DNA from: Caproiciproducens sp. NJN-50
Lineage (GTDB): Bacteria > Bacillota > Clostridia > Oscillospirales > Acutalibacteraceae
Reading direction: 5' to 3'
Assembly: GCF_004103755.1 (NCBI RefSeq)
Contig: NZ_CP035283.1
Span: 2,294,001-2,358,000 of the forward strand
DNA: 64,000 bases
How positions within the stretch are numbered: position 1 is the stretch's first letter; the number at the start of each line of letters is the position of its first letter. Below the pieces are notes generated by a model, which searched no databases, was not told the DNA's origin, and saw nothing but the letters and a program-made list of their open reading frames with translations. This document shows, piece by piece, positions 25,056-32,473 of the stretch. Made by a program: the position numbers and the translations under genes.

Positions 25056-25730
25056 ATGACATATGAAACCCTGCCTCAGAGCATGAAAAACGAATATACC
25101 CGGAGCTATTGGGACCGTCTGCAAAAAAAGCGCGGCACGCTCGCTTTCAAACGGGCCGGGGATATTATGGCCTCCCTGGTTATTTTGCTGGTGCTTTCAC
25201 CGATCCTGCTGCTGCTGGCTCTGGCGGTCAAGCTGGATTCGCCGGGACCTGTTTTTTACCGGCAGATCCGAGTCGGCCGCTATGACCGTGACTTCAAAAT
25301 CTTCAAATTCCGCACAATGGTCCAGGACGCGGACAAAATCGGCCCGGCGGTCACGACCGGCGGGGATGAGCGCATCACAAGGGTGGGAAAGCTGATCCGC
25401 CGGTGCAGGCTGGATGAATTTTCCCAGCTGCTCAACGTTTTAAACGGCACCATGAGCCTGGTCGGCCCCAGGCCGGAGGTGAGACGGTATGTGGAAGCCT
25501 ACACTCCGGAAGGAATGGCGACCCTTTTAATTCGGCCCGGGATCACGGCGCCGTCCAGCATCGCTTTTAAAGATGAAGACAGGCTGTTGGTTTCTTCCGG
25601 GGACCCCGACCGGATTTATATCGAGCAGATACTGCCGCCAAAAACGGAACTGAACCTGCAATATCTGCGCGGCATCAGCGTTGCGGCCGACATGAAAATC
25701 ATGGTTCGGACCATAGCGGCTGTAATTTAA
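25056..25730 (+). CDS. Polyprenyl-phosphate sugar-1-phosphate transferase
   Basis: 224 residues. The single helix KRAGDIMASLVILLVLSPILLLLALAVKLDS-type region lies near residues 32-62. It is followed by the bacterial sugar transferase motifs PVFYRQIRVGRYDRDFKIFKFRTM, RCRLDEFSQLLNVLNGTMSLVGPRPEV and a C-terminal catalytic tail. The family moves a hexose-1-phosphate from a nucleotide sugar to undecaprenyl phosphate, the first step of cell-surface polysaccharide or glycoprotein glycan assembly. The ATG at 25056 (MTYETL) is chosen because GGAG lies upstream; a TTG at 25035 is an alternative. A TATAAT at 25006-25011 is probably its -10. No other glycan genes adjoin it here. Confidence 0.9.
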   Translation: MTYETLPQSMKNEYTRSYWDRLQKKRGTLAFKRAGDIMASLVILLVLSPILLLLALAVKLDSPGPVFYRQIRVGRYDRDFKIFKFRTMVQDADKIGPAVTTGGDERITRVGKLIRRCRLDEFSQLLNVLNGTMSLVGPRPEVRRYVEAYTPEGMATLLIRPGITAPSSIAFKDEDRLLVSSGDPDRIYIEQILPPKTELNLQYLRGISVAADMKIMVRTIAAVI

Positions 25731-25786
25731 GCCATATTTTCAGGGAAAGTCACATATGATTGGGTAGAACAGCGGGGGATGAAAAG

Positions 25787-26776
25787 TTGTTTTGCCACAT
25801 GGGAAAAACCCTGAAAACAGTCCTGCTTCTTTTCCTGGCGGTCATCCTTCTGACGGCTTCCGCCGGCTATGTGCACCGGGCGGTGCCGACGCAGGCACAG
25901 GAAGAAAAGAAGTCGGATCACATTAAATATGTCGAATTCAATGTTTCCTATCTCGCTCTGAAAAAGGCGATGAACCTGGATATTGAATCCCACAAAAAGG
26001 GAGGCAGCCTCAATTGGATTCAGATTCTGGCATACCTGGGCGCGAAATACGGCGGGGATTTCAAACGGTATAGAAGCTCTGACATGGACGCCTTCGTAAA
26101 GAAGCTCCAGACCTCCGGCATAGATGAAATCACAAAGGACATGAAATATTACAAATATTACTTTGAGGCCTACACTGCCGTGCTGGGCGGGCTTCTCGGA
26201 AAATACCGGGAGGACGGAGAGGAGAAGTACGGCCTGATCGGCTATTCGCCGATTGCAAAGACTTTCCCTTACACAGACTGCGATGATTTCGGCGCACAGC
26301 GCACCTACGGCTACTCAAGGCCGCATCTGGGCCACGACATGATGGCCGCCACGGGAACTCCGATCATCGCGGTGGAATCCGGGGTTGTGGAAGCCCTGGG
26401 ATGGAACCAGTACGGCGGCTGGAGAATTGGGATCCGCAGCTTTGACTCCAAACGATATTACTATTATGCCCATCTGCGCCAGAACCGTCCCTATGCCGCG
26501 AATCTGGCCGTCGGCCAGACCGTCAAGGCGGGCGACGTGATTGGATATGTCGGCCGCACGGGATACAGCACCAAGGAGAACGTGAACAACATCAAAGTCA
26601 GCCACCTGCACTTTGGATTGGAACTGGTCTTCGACGAGAGTCAAAAGGAAAGCAACAACGAAATCTGGGTGGATGTCTATGCCCTGACAAAGCTGCTGCG
26701 GCAGCATCAGTCTGAGGTGTATCGCGTTGCGGAAACGAAAGAATACTACCGGGTTAAGAATATAGAAATTGAATAG
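25787..26776 (+). CDS. M23 (LytM-type) metallopeptidase, membrane-anchored or secreted
   Basis: 329 residues from a TTG at 25787, the only start with a good ribosome site (GGGGG 8 bases before); ATG at 25799 is possible. An N-terminal helix (TVLLLFLAVILLTASAGYV) is a signal or anchor without an obvious AxA site. Residues about 50-145 form a helical domain of unknown role. The C-terminal domain has zinc ligands HLGHD (HxxxD) and HLH in VSHLHFGLEL, with GVVEALGWNQYGGWRIGI and YYYAHL between, so the enzyme should be an active peptidoglycan endopeptidase. Similar architecture occurs in sporulation or cell-division peptidases. It follows the sugar transferase by 56 bases. Confidence 0.88.
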   Translation: MFCHMGKTLKTVLLLFLAVILLTASAGYVHRAVPTQAQEEKKSDHIKYVEFNVSYLALKKAMNLDIESHKKGGSLNWIQILAYLGAKYGGDFKRYRSSDMDAFVKKLQTSGIDEITKDMKYYKYYFEAYTAVLGGLLGKYREDGEEKYGLIGYSPIAKTFPYTDCDDFGAQRTYGYSRPHLGHDMMAATGTPIIAVESGVVEALGWNQYGGWRIGIRSFDSKRYYYYAHLRQNRPYAANLAVGQTVKAGDVIGYVGRTGYSTKENVNNIKVSHLHFGLELVFDESQKESNNEIWVDVYALTKLLRQHQSEVYRVAETKEYYRVKNIEIE

Positions 26777-26789
26777 CTCATGATTCTCA

Positions 26790-26818
26790 TTGATTTTGCC
26801 GCTGTGTCATGTTATAAT
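26790..26818 (+). promoter_or_regulatory. Promoter of tRNA-Leu(UAA)
   Basis: TTGATT (26790-26795), 17-base spacer, TATAAT (26813-26818), 15 bases before the tRNA. Confidence 0.7.
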
Positions 26819-26833
26819 GAAATCTGTGACTTT

Positions 26834-26920
26834 GCCGCTGTGGCGAAATTGGCAGACGCAAGGGACTTAAAATCCCTCGGTAGCAATACCGTGCCGGTCC
26901 GAGTCCGGCCAGCGGCACCA
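26834..26920 (+). tRNA. tRNA-Leu(UAA)
   Basis: Class II tRNA. Acceptor GCCGCTG pairs with CAGCGGC, D-arm TGGCGAAATTGGCAGACGC, anticodon stem-loop GGGA-CTTAAAA-TCCC with anticodon TAA, a long variable arm, GGTCCGAGTCC T-arm, CCA encoded at the end. It lies next to a tyrosine recombinase scar and is a plausible attachment site. Confidence 0.95.
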
Positions 26921-26926
26921 GCGTAG

Positions 26927-26972
26927 AATCTCTCCAAACCCAGTATTCATGAGGGTTTGGAGATTTTTTTTG
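26927..26972 (+). terminator. Terminator of tRNA-Leu(UAA)
   Basis: AATCTC/TCCAAACCC pairs with GGGTTTGGAGATT across an 11-base loop and is followed by eight T. Confidence 0.92.
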
Positions 26973-27107
26973 CCCTTTTGCGCTTCGCTGAATTTAAGGA
27001 ATCCGTGGAATTTGCCGTCTTTTTCTGTAAGGGATGTGTAACCTTCGAATCAAAACTCAGGTGCGTGTAGATATTGGCGGTTGTCTCACGATCACCTTTG
27101 CGGGGCA
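26950..27107 (-). pseudogene. C-terminal fragment of a tyrosine recombinase (integrase)
   Basis: In the frame shifted relative to the truncated oxidase, the minus strand encodes KGDRETTANIYTHLSFDSK, the end of a phage/ICE-type integrase: the HxxxxTTxxIYTHL box with the nucleophilic Tyr. No upstream catalytic domain exists; the fragment begins exactly where the PPOX homology stops. It lies 30-190 bases from tRNA-Leu(UAA), the usual position of an integrase relative to its tRNA attachment site. This is the scar of an excised or deleted element. The natural end of the frame is unclear. Confidence 0.72.
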
Positions 27108-27314
27108 GGCCTCAAAACAAGCAATCTGTACCTTTTCGTTTTCCAGAAGCTCACGGCAAAAGTTTTTTCCGCGCGCGGTGAAGAAGTACATGCCGTCCGG
27201 CTCGTAATGAATCGCACTGATGTTCCGGATTTGCGGGTTGCCCTGCGTGTCCACGGTTGCAAAGCTGAGCACGCCGATCAGCTTCAATTTTTCAAGACAG
27301 GTTTTCGCATCCAT
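27057..27314 (-). pseudogene. Truncated pyridoxamine 5'-phosphate oxidase-family flavoprotein
   Basis: 85 residues. The N-terminal half of a PPOX split-barrel protein is present: CLEKLKLIGVLSFATVDTQGNPQIRNIS, MYFFTARGKNFCRELLENEKVQIACF. Full-length members are about 130-150 residues. Homology stops at about residue 72, where the sequence runs into the integrase fragment and then a stop. The ATG at 27312-27314 is chosen, 4-6 bases after GAGGTGA at the end of the nitroreductase gene. Third gene of the ACGX operon; it may be non-functional because half of the FMN-binding barrel is missing. Confidence 0.78.
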
Positions 27315-27319
27315 TATGC

Positions 27320-27904
27320 TCACCTCATGATAATTGGATTGGGGTATTTTCTCGGCTTCACGCCGGGAAAACCGCCGACCGGGTAACCGAGAGTGATATG
27401 CGCTTTTGCTTCAAGATGCTCTGGAACATTCCATTTGCGCAGAATCTCTTTACCGAATTCATTATCGAATATGTCTTCTACAACACCTTCAAGACATGAG
27501 CCAATTCCAAGCGAATAAGCAGCCAGGCATATATTGCTTGCCATAATATAGCAGTCCGCATCTGCGAACCAAAACCTTTTGGGGCCAAATAAAGTGACTA
27601 CCGTGGGCGCGCTGTAGAACGCGCTTGCAATCGTAGGATCATCGGCAATGCTAGGCTGGTCGGTCGAAATATACCTTCCGGGGGAAGAAATGCTAACATG
27701 AGACAAGGATTTTTTAATTTTCCCCAGCTGTTCATTCATTGCGGCATCCTGACACACAACAATTTGTGTGGTCTGCCGATTGCCCGCATTGGGGCTGAAG
27801 GAAGCAGCATACAAAATCTGCTCCAGTATATCGTCCGGCACCTGCCTGTTTTCATATTTTCGGATTGAGCGGCGCTCCATCATATTCTTGATAACTTCGT
27901 TCAC
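27320..27904 (-). CDS. Nitroreductase-family FMN protein of the ACGX operon
   Basis: 194 residues from a GTG whose bases overlap the stop of the maturase (GTGA), behind AAGGAG. Features of the family are MMERRSIRKYENRQV (FMN phosphate contacts), ILYAASFSPNAGNRQTTQIVV, FADADCYIMASNICLAAYSLGIGSC and the C-terminal ITLGYPVGGFPG then KPRKYPN. Such proteins reduce or oxidise varied substrates with FMN; in RiPP clusters related enzymes act as dehydrogenases on peptides. The translational overlap with a radical-SAM maturase makes a role in tailoring the ACGX peptide plausible (inference). Confidence 0.88.
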   Translation of the reverse strand: MNEVIKNMMERRSIRKYENRQVPDDILEQILYAASFSPNAGNRQTTQIVVCQDAAMNEQLGKIKKSLSHVSISSPGRYISTDQPSIADDPTIASAFYSAPTVVTLFGPKRFWFADADCYIMASNICLAAYSLGIGSCLEGVVEDIFDNEFGKEILRKWNVPEHLEAKAHITLGYPVGGFPGVKPRKYPNPIIMR

Positions 27905-28929
27905 GCTTTGATCTCCTTCCAACACTGCGGGTCGGGCGCATATAGATTGCCGTGGTAACCGAAGGCGACGGCCGGGCAGCCCCGGCAGAACCGCAGCAGC
28001 TCGCATTTTGAGCATTTTTCAAATTTCTCATATTCACGGTATTTATCCATTTTAGCGCCCGTAAACAGGTTATAAAGATCGTCCGTCAGGGCATTTCCCA
28101 CCTTGCTCTCCATCCGGCGGCAGGCATATACCGCGCCGTCCGAAAGGATTGTCAGGTGGCAGTTACCGCAGTTACAGCCGTCATAGACATATTCGTCATT
28201 GGGATAATCCGAGAGATGAAACAGTCCTTTTTCATATTGAAACAACGTCCACAGGTGATCTTTCAGGTTAAATGTTGTGCCGCTGTCTTTATACTGCTCA
28301 AATTTTTCCCAGCAGCGCTCCATCATCTCGCGATATTCCTCCGGGGAGCAGCAGTTGTCCCGGTCGGACATGGATGGGCAGTAACGGGCAAAAGCGAAAA
28401 TGTCCACGTTACTTTCTACGACGACATCCACAAGATCGGGAATTTCTTTGCTGTTCCAACGGGAAACCGTTGCCATAACAGCAACATCGATTCCGGCGTT
28501 TCGAAGGATCGGAACAACCGCCAGCGTTTCATCATAGGAACCTGGGCGGCGGATACGGTCATGTGTTTCACGCAGCCCGTCAAGAGAAAGCTGGTATTTT
28601 CGGCAACCGCAATCGTGCAGGCGTTTGCAGACCACGTCGTTCAAATGAAACGGATTGCCGAGAATGGCAAAGGGGACATTCTCAGTTTTGAGCTTTTCGG
28701 CGAGCGTCCAGAACTGCGGATGCAGAATCGGGTCGCCTCCGGTGATATAAAGATATGAGAGCCGTTTTGCCTTCTGGCAGAAAGTTTTGATGTTTTCAAT
28801 GACCATATCCATCTCAGGCCCTGCCATTTCCTTGAACTTGGCATGGCTGCCGAGAGCGTAAATATAGCAGTGCTTACACCGTTGATCGCAGGCCTCGGTG
28901 ATGTGCCACTGAAACGCAAAATATTCCAT
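27901..28929 (-). CDS. Radical SAM/SPASM maturase of the ACGX-repeat peptide
   Basis: 342 residues from the ATG at 28927-28929 behind AAAGGAAAA. The radical-SAM CxxxCxxC motif is C14, C18, C21 (ACDQRCKHCY); ITGGDP follows. The C-terminal SPASM domain provides auxiliary cluster ligands: CNCGNC, LTILSDGAVYACRRMES, GNALTDD, then CSKCELLRFCRGCPAVAF and a final PQC. Such enzymes install carbon-sulfur, carbon-carbon or epimer modifications on ribosomally made peptides. The Cys-rich ACGX precursor lies just upstream, past a terminator hairpin, and a nitroreductase overlaps the end. This matches the in-silico-defined ACGX system (radical SAM plus ACGX-repeat target); the chemistry is, as far as I know, not established. 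Confidence 0.93.
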   Translation of the reverse strand: MEYFAFQWHITEACDQRCKHCYIYALGSHAKFKEMAGPEMDMVIENIKTFCQKAKRLSYLYITGGDPILHPQFWTLAEKLKTENVPFAILGNPFHLNDVVCKRLHDCGCRKYQLSLDGLRETHDRIRRPGSYDETLAVVPILRNAGIDVAVMATVSRWNSKEIPDLVDVVVESNVDIFAFARYCPSMSDRDNCCSPEEYREMMERCWEKFEQYKDSGTTFNLKDHLWTLFQYEKGLFHLSDYPNDEYVYDGCNCGNCHLTILSDGAVYACRRMESKVGNALTDDLYNLFTGAKMDKYREYEKFEKCSKCELLRFCRGCPAVAFGYHGNLYAPDPQCWKEIKA

Positions 28930-28962
28930 TTGGTTTTCCTTTCTGATTCTAGTCAGGGGCAG

Positions 28963-28996
28963 AAAAACATCCCCGCAAGCCACGCCTGCGGGGATG
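28963..28996 (-). terminator. Hairpin terminator/attenuator between ACGX precursor and maturase
   Basis: On the minus strand CATCCCCGCA pairs with TGCGGGGATG over a 9-base loop and is followed by TTTTTC. It lies 12 bases after the precursor stop and about 34 bases before the maturase start, so most transcripts would end after the precursor and a minority read into the enzymes. Confidence 0.85.
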
Positions 28997-29007
28997 CCTT
29001 GCCGGAA

Positions 29008-29262
29008 TTATTTCTTGTCGCCGGCGCCACAGGCTGTACCGCAGGCAGCTGGTTTTTCCTCCGGCTTTTTGTCACCGGCGCCGCAGGCCGTACCGCAAGC
29101 GGCTGGTTTTTCCTCCGGTTTCTTGTCACCCGCGCCGCAGGCCGTACCGCAAGCGGCTGGTTTTTCCTCCGGTTTCTTGTCACCCGCGCCACAAGCTGTG
29201 CCGCAAGCGGCAGGAGCTTTTCCTTCGGTTTCTTTCTTGTCAAACAAATTTTTAAGAGACAT
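29008..29262 (-). CDS. ACGX-repeat precursor peptide
   Basis: 84 residues. A leader-like start (MSLKNLFDKKETEGKAPA) is followed by four near-identical 18-residue units, KPEEKPAACGTACGAGDK, each with two ACGX tetrapeptides (ACGT, ACGA), giving eight Cys in all. No other Cys occurs. The repeats show as a 54-base period in the DNA (about 29014-29215). Start: ATG at 29260-29262 or the GTG one codon earlier; AGGAGG precedes both. It is the presumed substrate of the SPASM enzyme downstream. The product could be secreted, cell-bound or metal-binding; no transporter or protease is nearby. Confidence 0.92.
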   Translation of the reverse strand: MSLKNLFDKKETEGKAPAACGTACGAGDKKPEEKPAACGTACGAGDKKPEEKPAACGTACGAGDKKPEEKPAACGTACGAGDKK

Positions 29263-29566
29263 CACTCAAGTCCTCCTGATCAGAATTCAGACTTTATGCC
29301 CAGTCATTGATTTGACTGCATTCTCTGTCTGTGATTCCATTGTAGCGTGCAAAAACAGGCATGAAAAGTACGCACCTTTCTATTACCCAGTTACCTTTTT
29401 ATAACCTTTGCGTGTTTATGGGCTTTTTCAACTCAAAATAATTTCGGGTATTCTTCATCTTCCTGATTGGCTTGACAGGCAGGCTGCGCAACAGTATGAT
29501 ATGGTATATAATATTCAAATTGAAACCTGTATTTATATTGAAACTAAAGGGGGTGGAGATGTCCAT
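29263..29566. other. Divergent control region between ACGX peptide and hxlR
   Basis: Contains the hxlR promoter at 29472-29500 and AT-rich repeats ATTCAAATTGAAAC and ATATTGAAAC near 29512-29546 that could be HxlR operator half-sites. The ACGX promoter on the minus strand is not obvious to me. Confidence 0.5.
29472..29500 (+). promoter_or_regulatory. Promoter of hxlR
   Basis: TTGACA (29472-29477), 17-base spacer, TATGAT (29495-29500): near-consensus sigma-A. Confidence 0.8.
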
Positions 29567-29908
29567 ATGCTTACCAAAGAAGAACTGCCCGCCTGTCCGG
29601 TTGCAACGATCGTACAGTTGATCGGAAACAAGTGGAAACTGCTCATTATCCGAAATCTTCTCGCAGGAACACAACGCTTTAATGAAATGCGCCGCACGAT
29701 TCCCGGCATCAGCCAAAAGGTTCTGACAGATAACCTTCGTTCTCTTGAAGAAGACGGACTTGTCACGCGCAGGATTTTTGCGGAGGTCCCGCCCCGTGTG
29801 GAATACTCCCTCAGCGAGCTTGGCAGGACACTGAAGCCGGTCTTTGATTCTATGCAGGCCTGGGGCGAAGGTTATCAGGAACTCGTTAGAAATAGTGCGG
29901 AAAAATAA
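29567..29908 (+). CDS. HxlR-family transcriptional regulator
   Basis: 113 residues from the ATG at 29567, 8 bases after GGAG; longer frames lack a site and cross the promoter. The family pattern is intact: a Cys before PVATIVQLIGNKWKLLIIRNLL, RFNEMRRTIPGISQKVLTDNLRSLEEDGLVTRR, then the wing with VPPRVEYSLSELGRTLKPV. The N-terminal Cys (ACPV) is the residue that senses thiol-reactive or redox signals in several HxlR members. It is divergent from the ACGX operon and is the likely regulator of the Cys-peptide system (inference). Confidence 0.9.
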   Translation: MLTKEELPACPVATIVQLIGNKWKLLIIRNLLAGTQRFNEMRRTIPGISQKVLTDNLRSLEEDGLVTRRIFAEVPPRVEYSLSELGRTLKPVFDSMQAWGEGYQELVRNSAEK

Positions 29909-29997
29909 GCATGTTATGGACACGAAGGTAAGAACATAAGTTAGACACTTAGATCAAAAGTGTCCAAACCCGCGTGAATAAAGGGTCAGACATAGAA

Positions 29998-30057
29998 AAC
30001 AGCGGCTGATATTTAGACATTCTGAAAGAAATGTTCTAAACATCAACCGCCGTTTAT
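29998..30057. terminator. Imperfect hairpin after hxlR
   Basis: ACAGCGG...TGATATTTAG pairs with CTAAACATCA...CCGCCGTTT and ends in TATTTTG. A shorter stem GACACTT/AAGTGTC lies just before it at 29944-29964. Both are between hxlR and the converging gerA remnant. Confidence 0.6.
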
Positions 30058-30110
30058 TTTGTGTCATTTGCTCATTTTAGATGCAGACCCTATTATTCAC
30101 AATTGAACCG

Positions 30111-31085
30111 TCATCCCCAATGCTTTAAACAAACGGCGCTCAGTTTGTCGTATATCTTCGCGTCTTTCCACGCGGTGAACGCGTTCTTGTACACGCCGAA
30201 GCAGTCGGTATATATCTCGTGATTCTTCATGACGGGTTCCACCTTGCCGGTGATGTGAACCATGTTCTCCACACCCTCGCTCAAGCTGCCGAATATGCCC
30301 GCGCCCGTCGCGCCCAGAACCGCCGCGCCCACGAGGCCGATAGCCTGTCCGACCGGGCGCGGCAGCCGGATACCAGCTTCCCGAAGAATTTCAAACGCGA
30401 ATAGCATAATTAACGCTTCCACAAAAGCGGGAAATGGCGTTCCTTCGCGTGCTTTGGCTATAGTAAACAACAACGTGGTGGGCAGCAGTTCTTGATGAAA
30501 GGCGGTCAGAGAGATGTAAACAGCGGGACCAAACACGGCGATGAGGAACGCGACAAAGCGCAAAATTCTCGTCAGACTTGCATACAACGGACGCGTATAA
30601 TAATCCTCGGCCGTCTGAAAACTTTCGATAAACAGCATTGGCGCCGTCAGCACAAATGGTGTGCCGTCCACCACAATAGCAGTGCGGCCCTCCAGAATAC
30701 GCGCCGCGACCACGTCCGGTTTCTCGCTGTATCCTATGGTTGCAAATGGAGAAAACGGCGCATCGTCAATATATTCCTCAATGTAACCGGATTCCAAGAT
30801 CGAATCCACATCCAGGTGGCCGATGCGGTATTTGACTGTATCCACCACTTGGGGATCGGCTACGCCATCTAAATAGATCAGGCAAATATCGGTTTGGGTT
30901 TTTCGACCGACAGTCATATGGTCCACGCGAAGATGTTCGTTGCGGATCTTACGCCGGATCAGCGACGTATTGGTGCGCAGATTTTCGGTGAAACCCTCGC
31001 GTGGTCCGCGCACAACCGTCTCGGACTGGGGTTCGCTGACACTTCGTTTTTCCCAGCCCTTTGTGCTGATGACAAGTCCGGTTAA
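30111..31085 (-). pseudogene. Chimera: GerA spore-germination protein fragment fused to the tail of an FGGY sugar kinase
   Basis: From 31085 down to about 30315 the frame encodes the core of a GerA-family germinant receptor A subunit: STKGWEKRSVSEPQSETVVRG, GPREGFTENLRTNTSLIRRK, then the helices with RFVAFLIAVFGPAVYISLTAF and GIRLPRPVGQAIGLVGAAVLG. GerA should continue with several more helices. Instead the frame passes into GAGIFGSLSEGVENMV, EPVMKNHEIYTDCF, YKNAFTAWKDAKIYDKLSAV, which is the C-terminus of an FGGY kinase (xylulokinase-like). The gerA N-terminal domain is also missing, with a stop at 31086-31088. The open frame from GTG at 31013 is 300 codons, but neither parent function can survive. 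Confidence 0.8.
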
Positions 31086-31087
31086 TT

Positions 31088-31651
31088 ATGCCGGGATATC
31101 ATCACACGGTATTTGCATCGATTTCTGAAGAATTTGCAATGCACTCCATCACTATGACGGCAGCTTCCAAATCCTTTAACTTAGCGGGTATGCAGACGTC
31201 CTGTGTTATTATACCTAATAAAGAACTGCGCGATGCGTTCCATGCCGAGCAACTTCTGGATGAGGTAAATCCGAAGAGCAATATTCTTGGTTATGAAGCA
31301 ACCAGACTGGCCTATACAGAGTGTGGAGAGTGGTTTGATCGGGCACTTGCTGTCATAGACCATAACCGTCAGACCGTTGTGGACTTCATGGCAAAGGAAT
31401 TTCCGGAAGTGATTGTTACGCCGCTAGAAGGTACGTATTTACTCTGGATGGATATCCGTCCTTTGGGTATTGATTATAAACATCTGGCGGAGATTCTTCG
31501 CACGGAAGGCAAGTTATTCTTTGATGATGGCTACATATTCGGTACACCGGGAGAAGGATTTGAGCGCTGGAATCTGGCATGCCCGACCCGCTATGTGGAA
31601 GAAGCCCTTCTGAGATTAAAGGGAGTACTGAATAAGCATAGAAAAGACTGA
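31088..31651 (+). pseudogene. C-terminal half of a PatB/MalY-type cystathionine beta-lyase
   Basis: 187 residues match only the second half of PatB-like PLP enzymes (normally about 390). HTVFASISEEFA is followed by the PLP-lysine segment TMTAASKSFNLAGMQTS, then TRLAYTECGEWFDRALAVIDHNR, EGTYLLWMDIRPLGI and FFDDGYIFGTPGEGFERWNLACPTRYVEEAL. The N-terminal domain with much of the cofactor site is gone and the frame begins at the gerA junction. The downstream glutaredoxin-like and RidA genes are intact, so this was once the first gene of a three-gene sulfur-amino-acid operon. Confidence 0.85.
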
Positions 31652-31738
31652 TGTGAAAATTTTAAAGGCATCTGGACAGAAAAAGGAAATGGCTGGAATA
31701 TCTGTCCAGGTAAAAATAAATTTTCGGAGGAGAGTATT

Positions 31739-32005
31739 ATGGATTCACTAATTATTTACGGGAGTCATCTTTGTCCTAATACACTGTATTCTATTATAAA
31801 GTGCAAGGATAAGGGAATACAATTTCGTTTTAAGGACATCTCAGCCAATCTTGCAGATTTGAAGGAGTTTTTGACGATTTGGTCAGAAGATTCGGATAAG
31901 TTATTTCAGCAAGCGAAAGATCAAGGAATGATCGGCCTTCCGTTATTTATTCTGCCAGATGGTACAAAAACGAGAGATCTTAATGGGGTTCTTGCCCAAA
32001 AATAA
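31739..32005 (+). CDS. Glutaredoxin-like protein
   Basis: 88 residues behind GGAGGAGAG. Thioredoxin-fold signature: LIIYGSHLCPNTLYSIIKC (a CPNT in place of CPYC), then IGLPLFILPDGTKTRDLNGVL with the cis-Pro. Similar short proteins sit beside PatB-type lyases in Clostridia and may handle the sulfur or persulfide product. Only one active-site Cys is followed by Pro; a further Cys lies eight residues on. It overlaps no gene and is 26 bases before ridA. Confidence 0.8.
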   Translation: MDSLIIYGSHLCPNTLYSIIKCKDKGIQFRFKDISANLADLKEFLTIWSEDSDKLFQQAKDQGMIGLPLFILPDGTKTRDLNGVLAQK

Positions 32006-32031
32006 TGTATAGTAAAGAAGGATGGTTAAAA

Positions 32032-32409
32032 ATGACAAAGAATTTTTCAACAAAGAACGCACCGGCTGCAATAGGACCGTATTCACAGGCAATTCAGACA
32101 GGAGATACCGTATATGTTTCAGGTCAACTCCCAATTGATCCAACCACGGGTGAGTTTCCTTCCGATGATGTGAAGGTTCTTACACAGCAGGCGCTAGATA
32201 ACATTAGAGCAATCCTGAAAGAAGCAAATATGGACCTTTCCAATATCGTAAAGACTACGGTGCTTCTCGACAGTATGAGTGATTTTGCGGCTATGAATGA
32301 AGTGTATGGAAAAAACTTTGCGAAACCGTATCCCACAAGAGCGGCATTTGAAGTGGGAAAACTCCCGAAAAATGCAAAACTGGAAATAGAGGTCATAGCT
32401 GTCAGGTAA
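32032..32409 (+). CDS. ridA: RidA family reactive intermediate deaminase
   Basis: 125 residues from the ATG at 32032 behind AAGGATGG; the upstream ATG at 32005 overlaps the previous stop. All family landmarks are present: APAAIGPYSQAI, GDTVYVSGQLPIDPTTGEF, the Arg of YPTRAAFEVGKLPKNAKLEIEVIA. It hydrolyses enamine/imine intermediates made by PLP lyases, which explains its place after a PatB-type gene. Trimer in the cytoplasm. Confidence 0.95.
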   Translation: MTKNFSTKNAPAAIGPYSQAIQTGDTVYVSGQLPIDPTTGEFPSDDVKVLTQQALDNIRAILKEANMDLSNIVKTTVLLDSMSDFAAMNEVYGKNFAKPYPTRAAFEVGKLPKNAKLEIEVIAVR

Positions 32410-32431
32410 ATATCACAAGAGCTGCAACTAT

Positions 32432-32473
32432 AATGCGAATCACGCGGGGACCTTCCGCTGCGTGGTTCGCATC
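32432..32473 (+). terminator. Terminator after ridA
   Basis: ATGCGAA...CACGCGG pairs with CTGCGTGG TTCGCAT and is followed by CTTTAATT. Good stem, weak T tract. Confidence 0.75.

Noticed and set aside
29008..29230. Direct repeats of 54 bases that might be taken for a CRISPR array
   Set aside because: Units are contiguous with no unique spacers, stay in one reading frame and encode the ACGX peptide.
28843..29404. Plus-strand repeat frames rich in Ala/Gly/Phe opposite the ACGX gene
   Set aside because: They are antisense translations of the 54-base repeats; the minus-strand gene has the ribosome site, terminator and partner enzyme.
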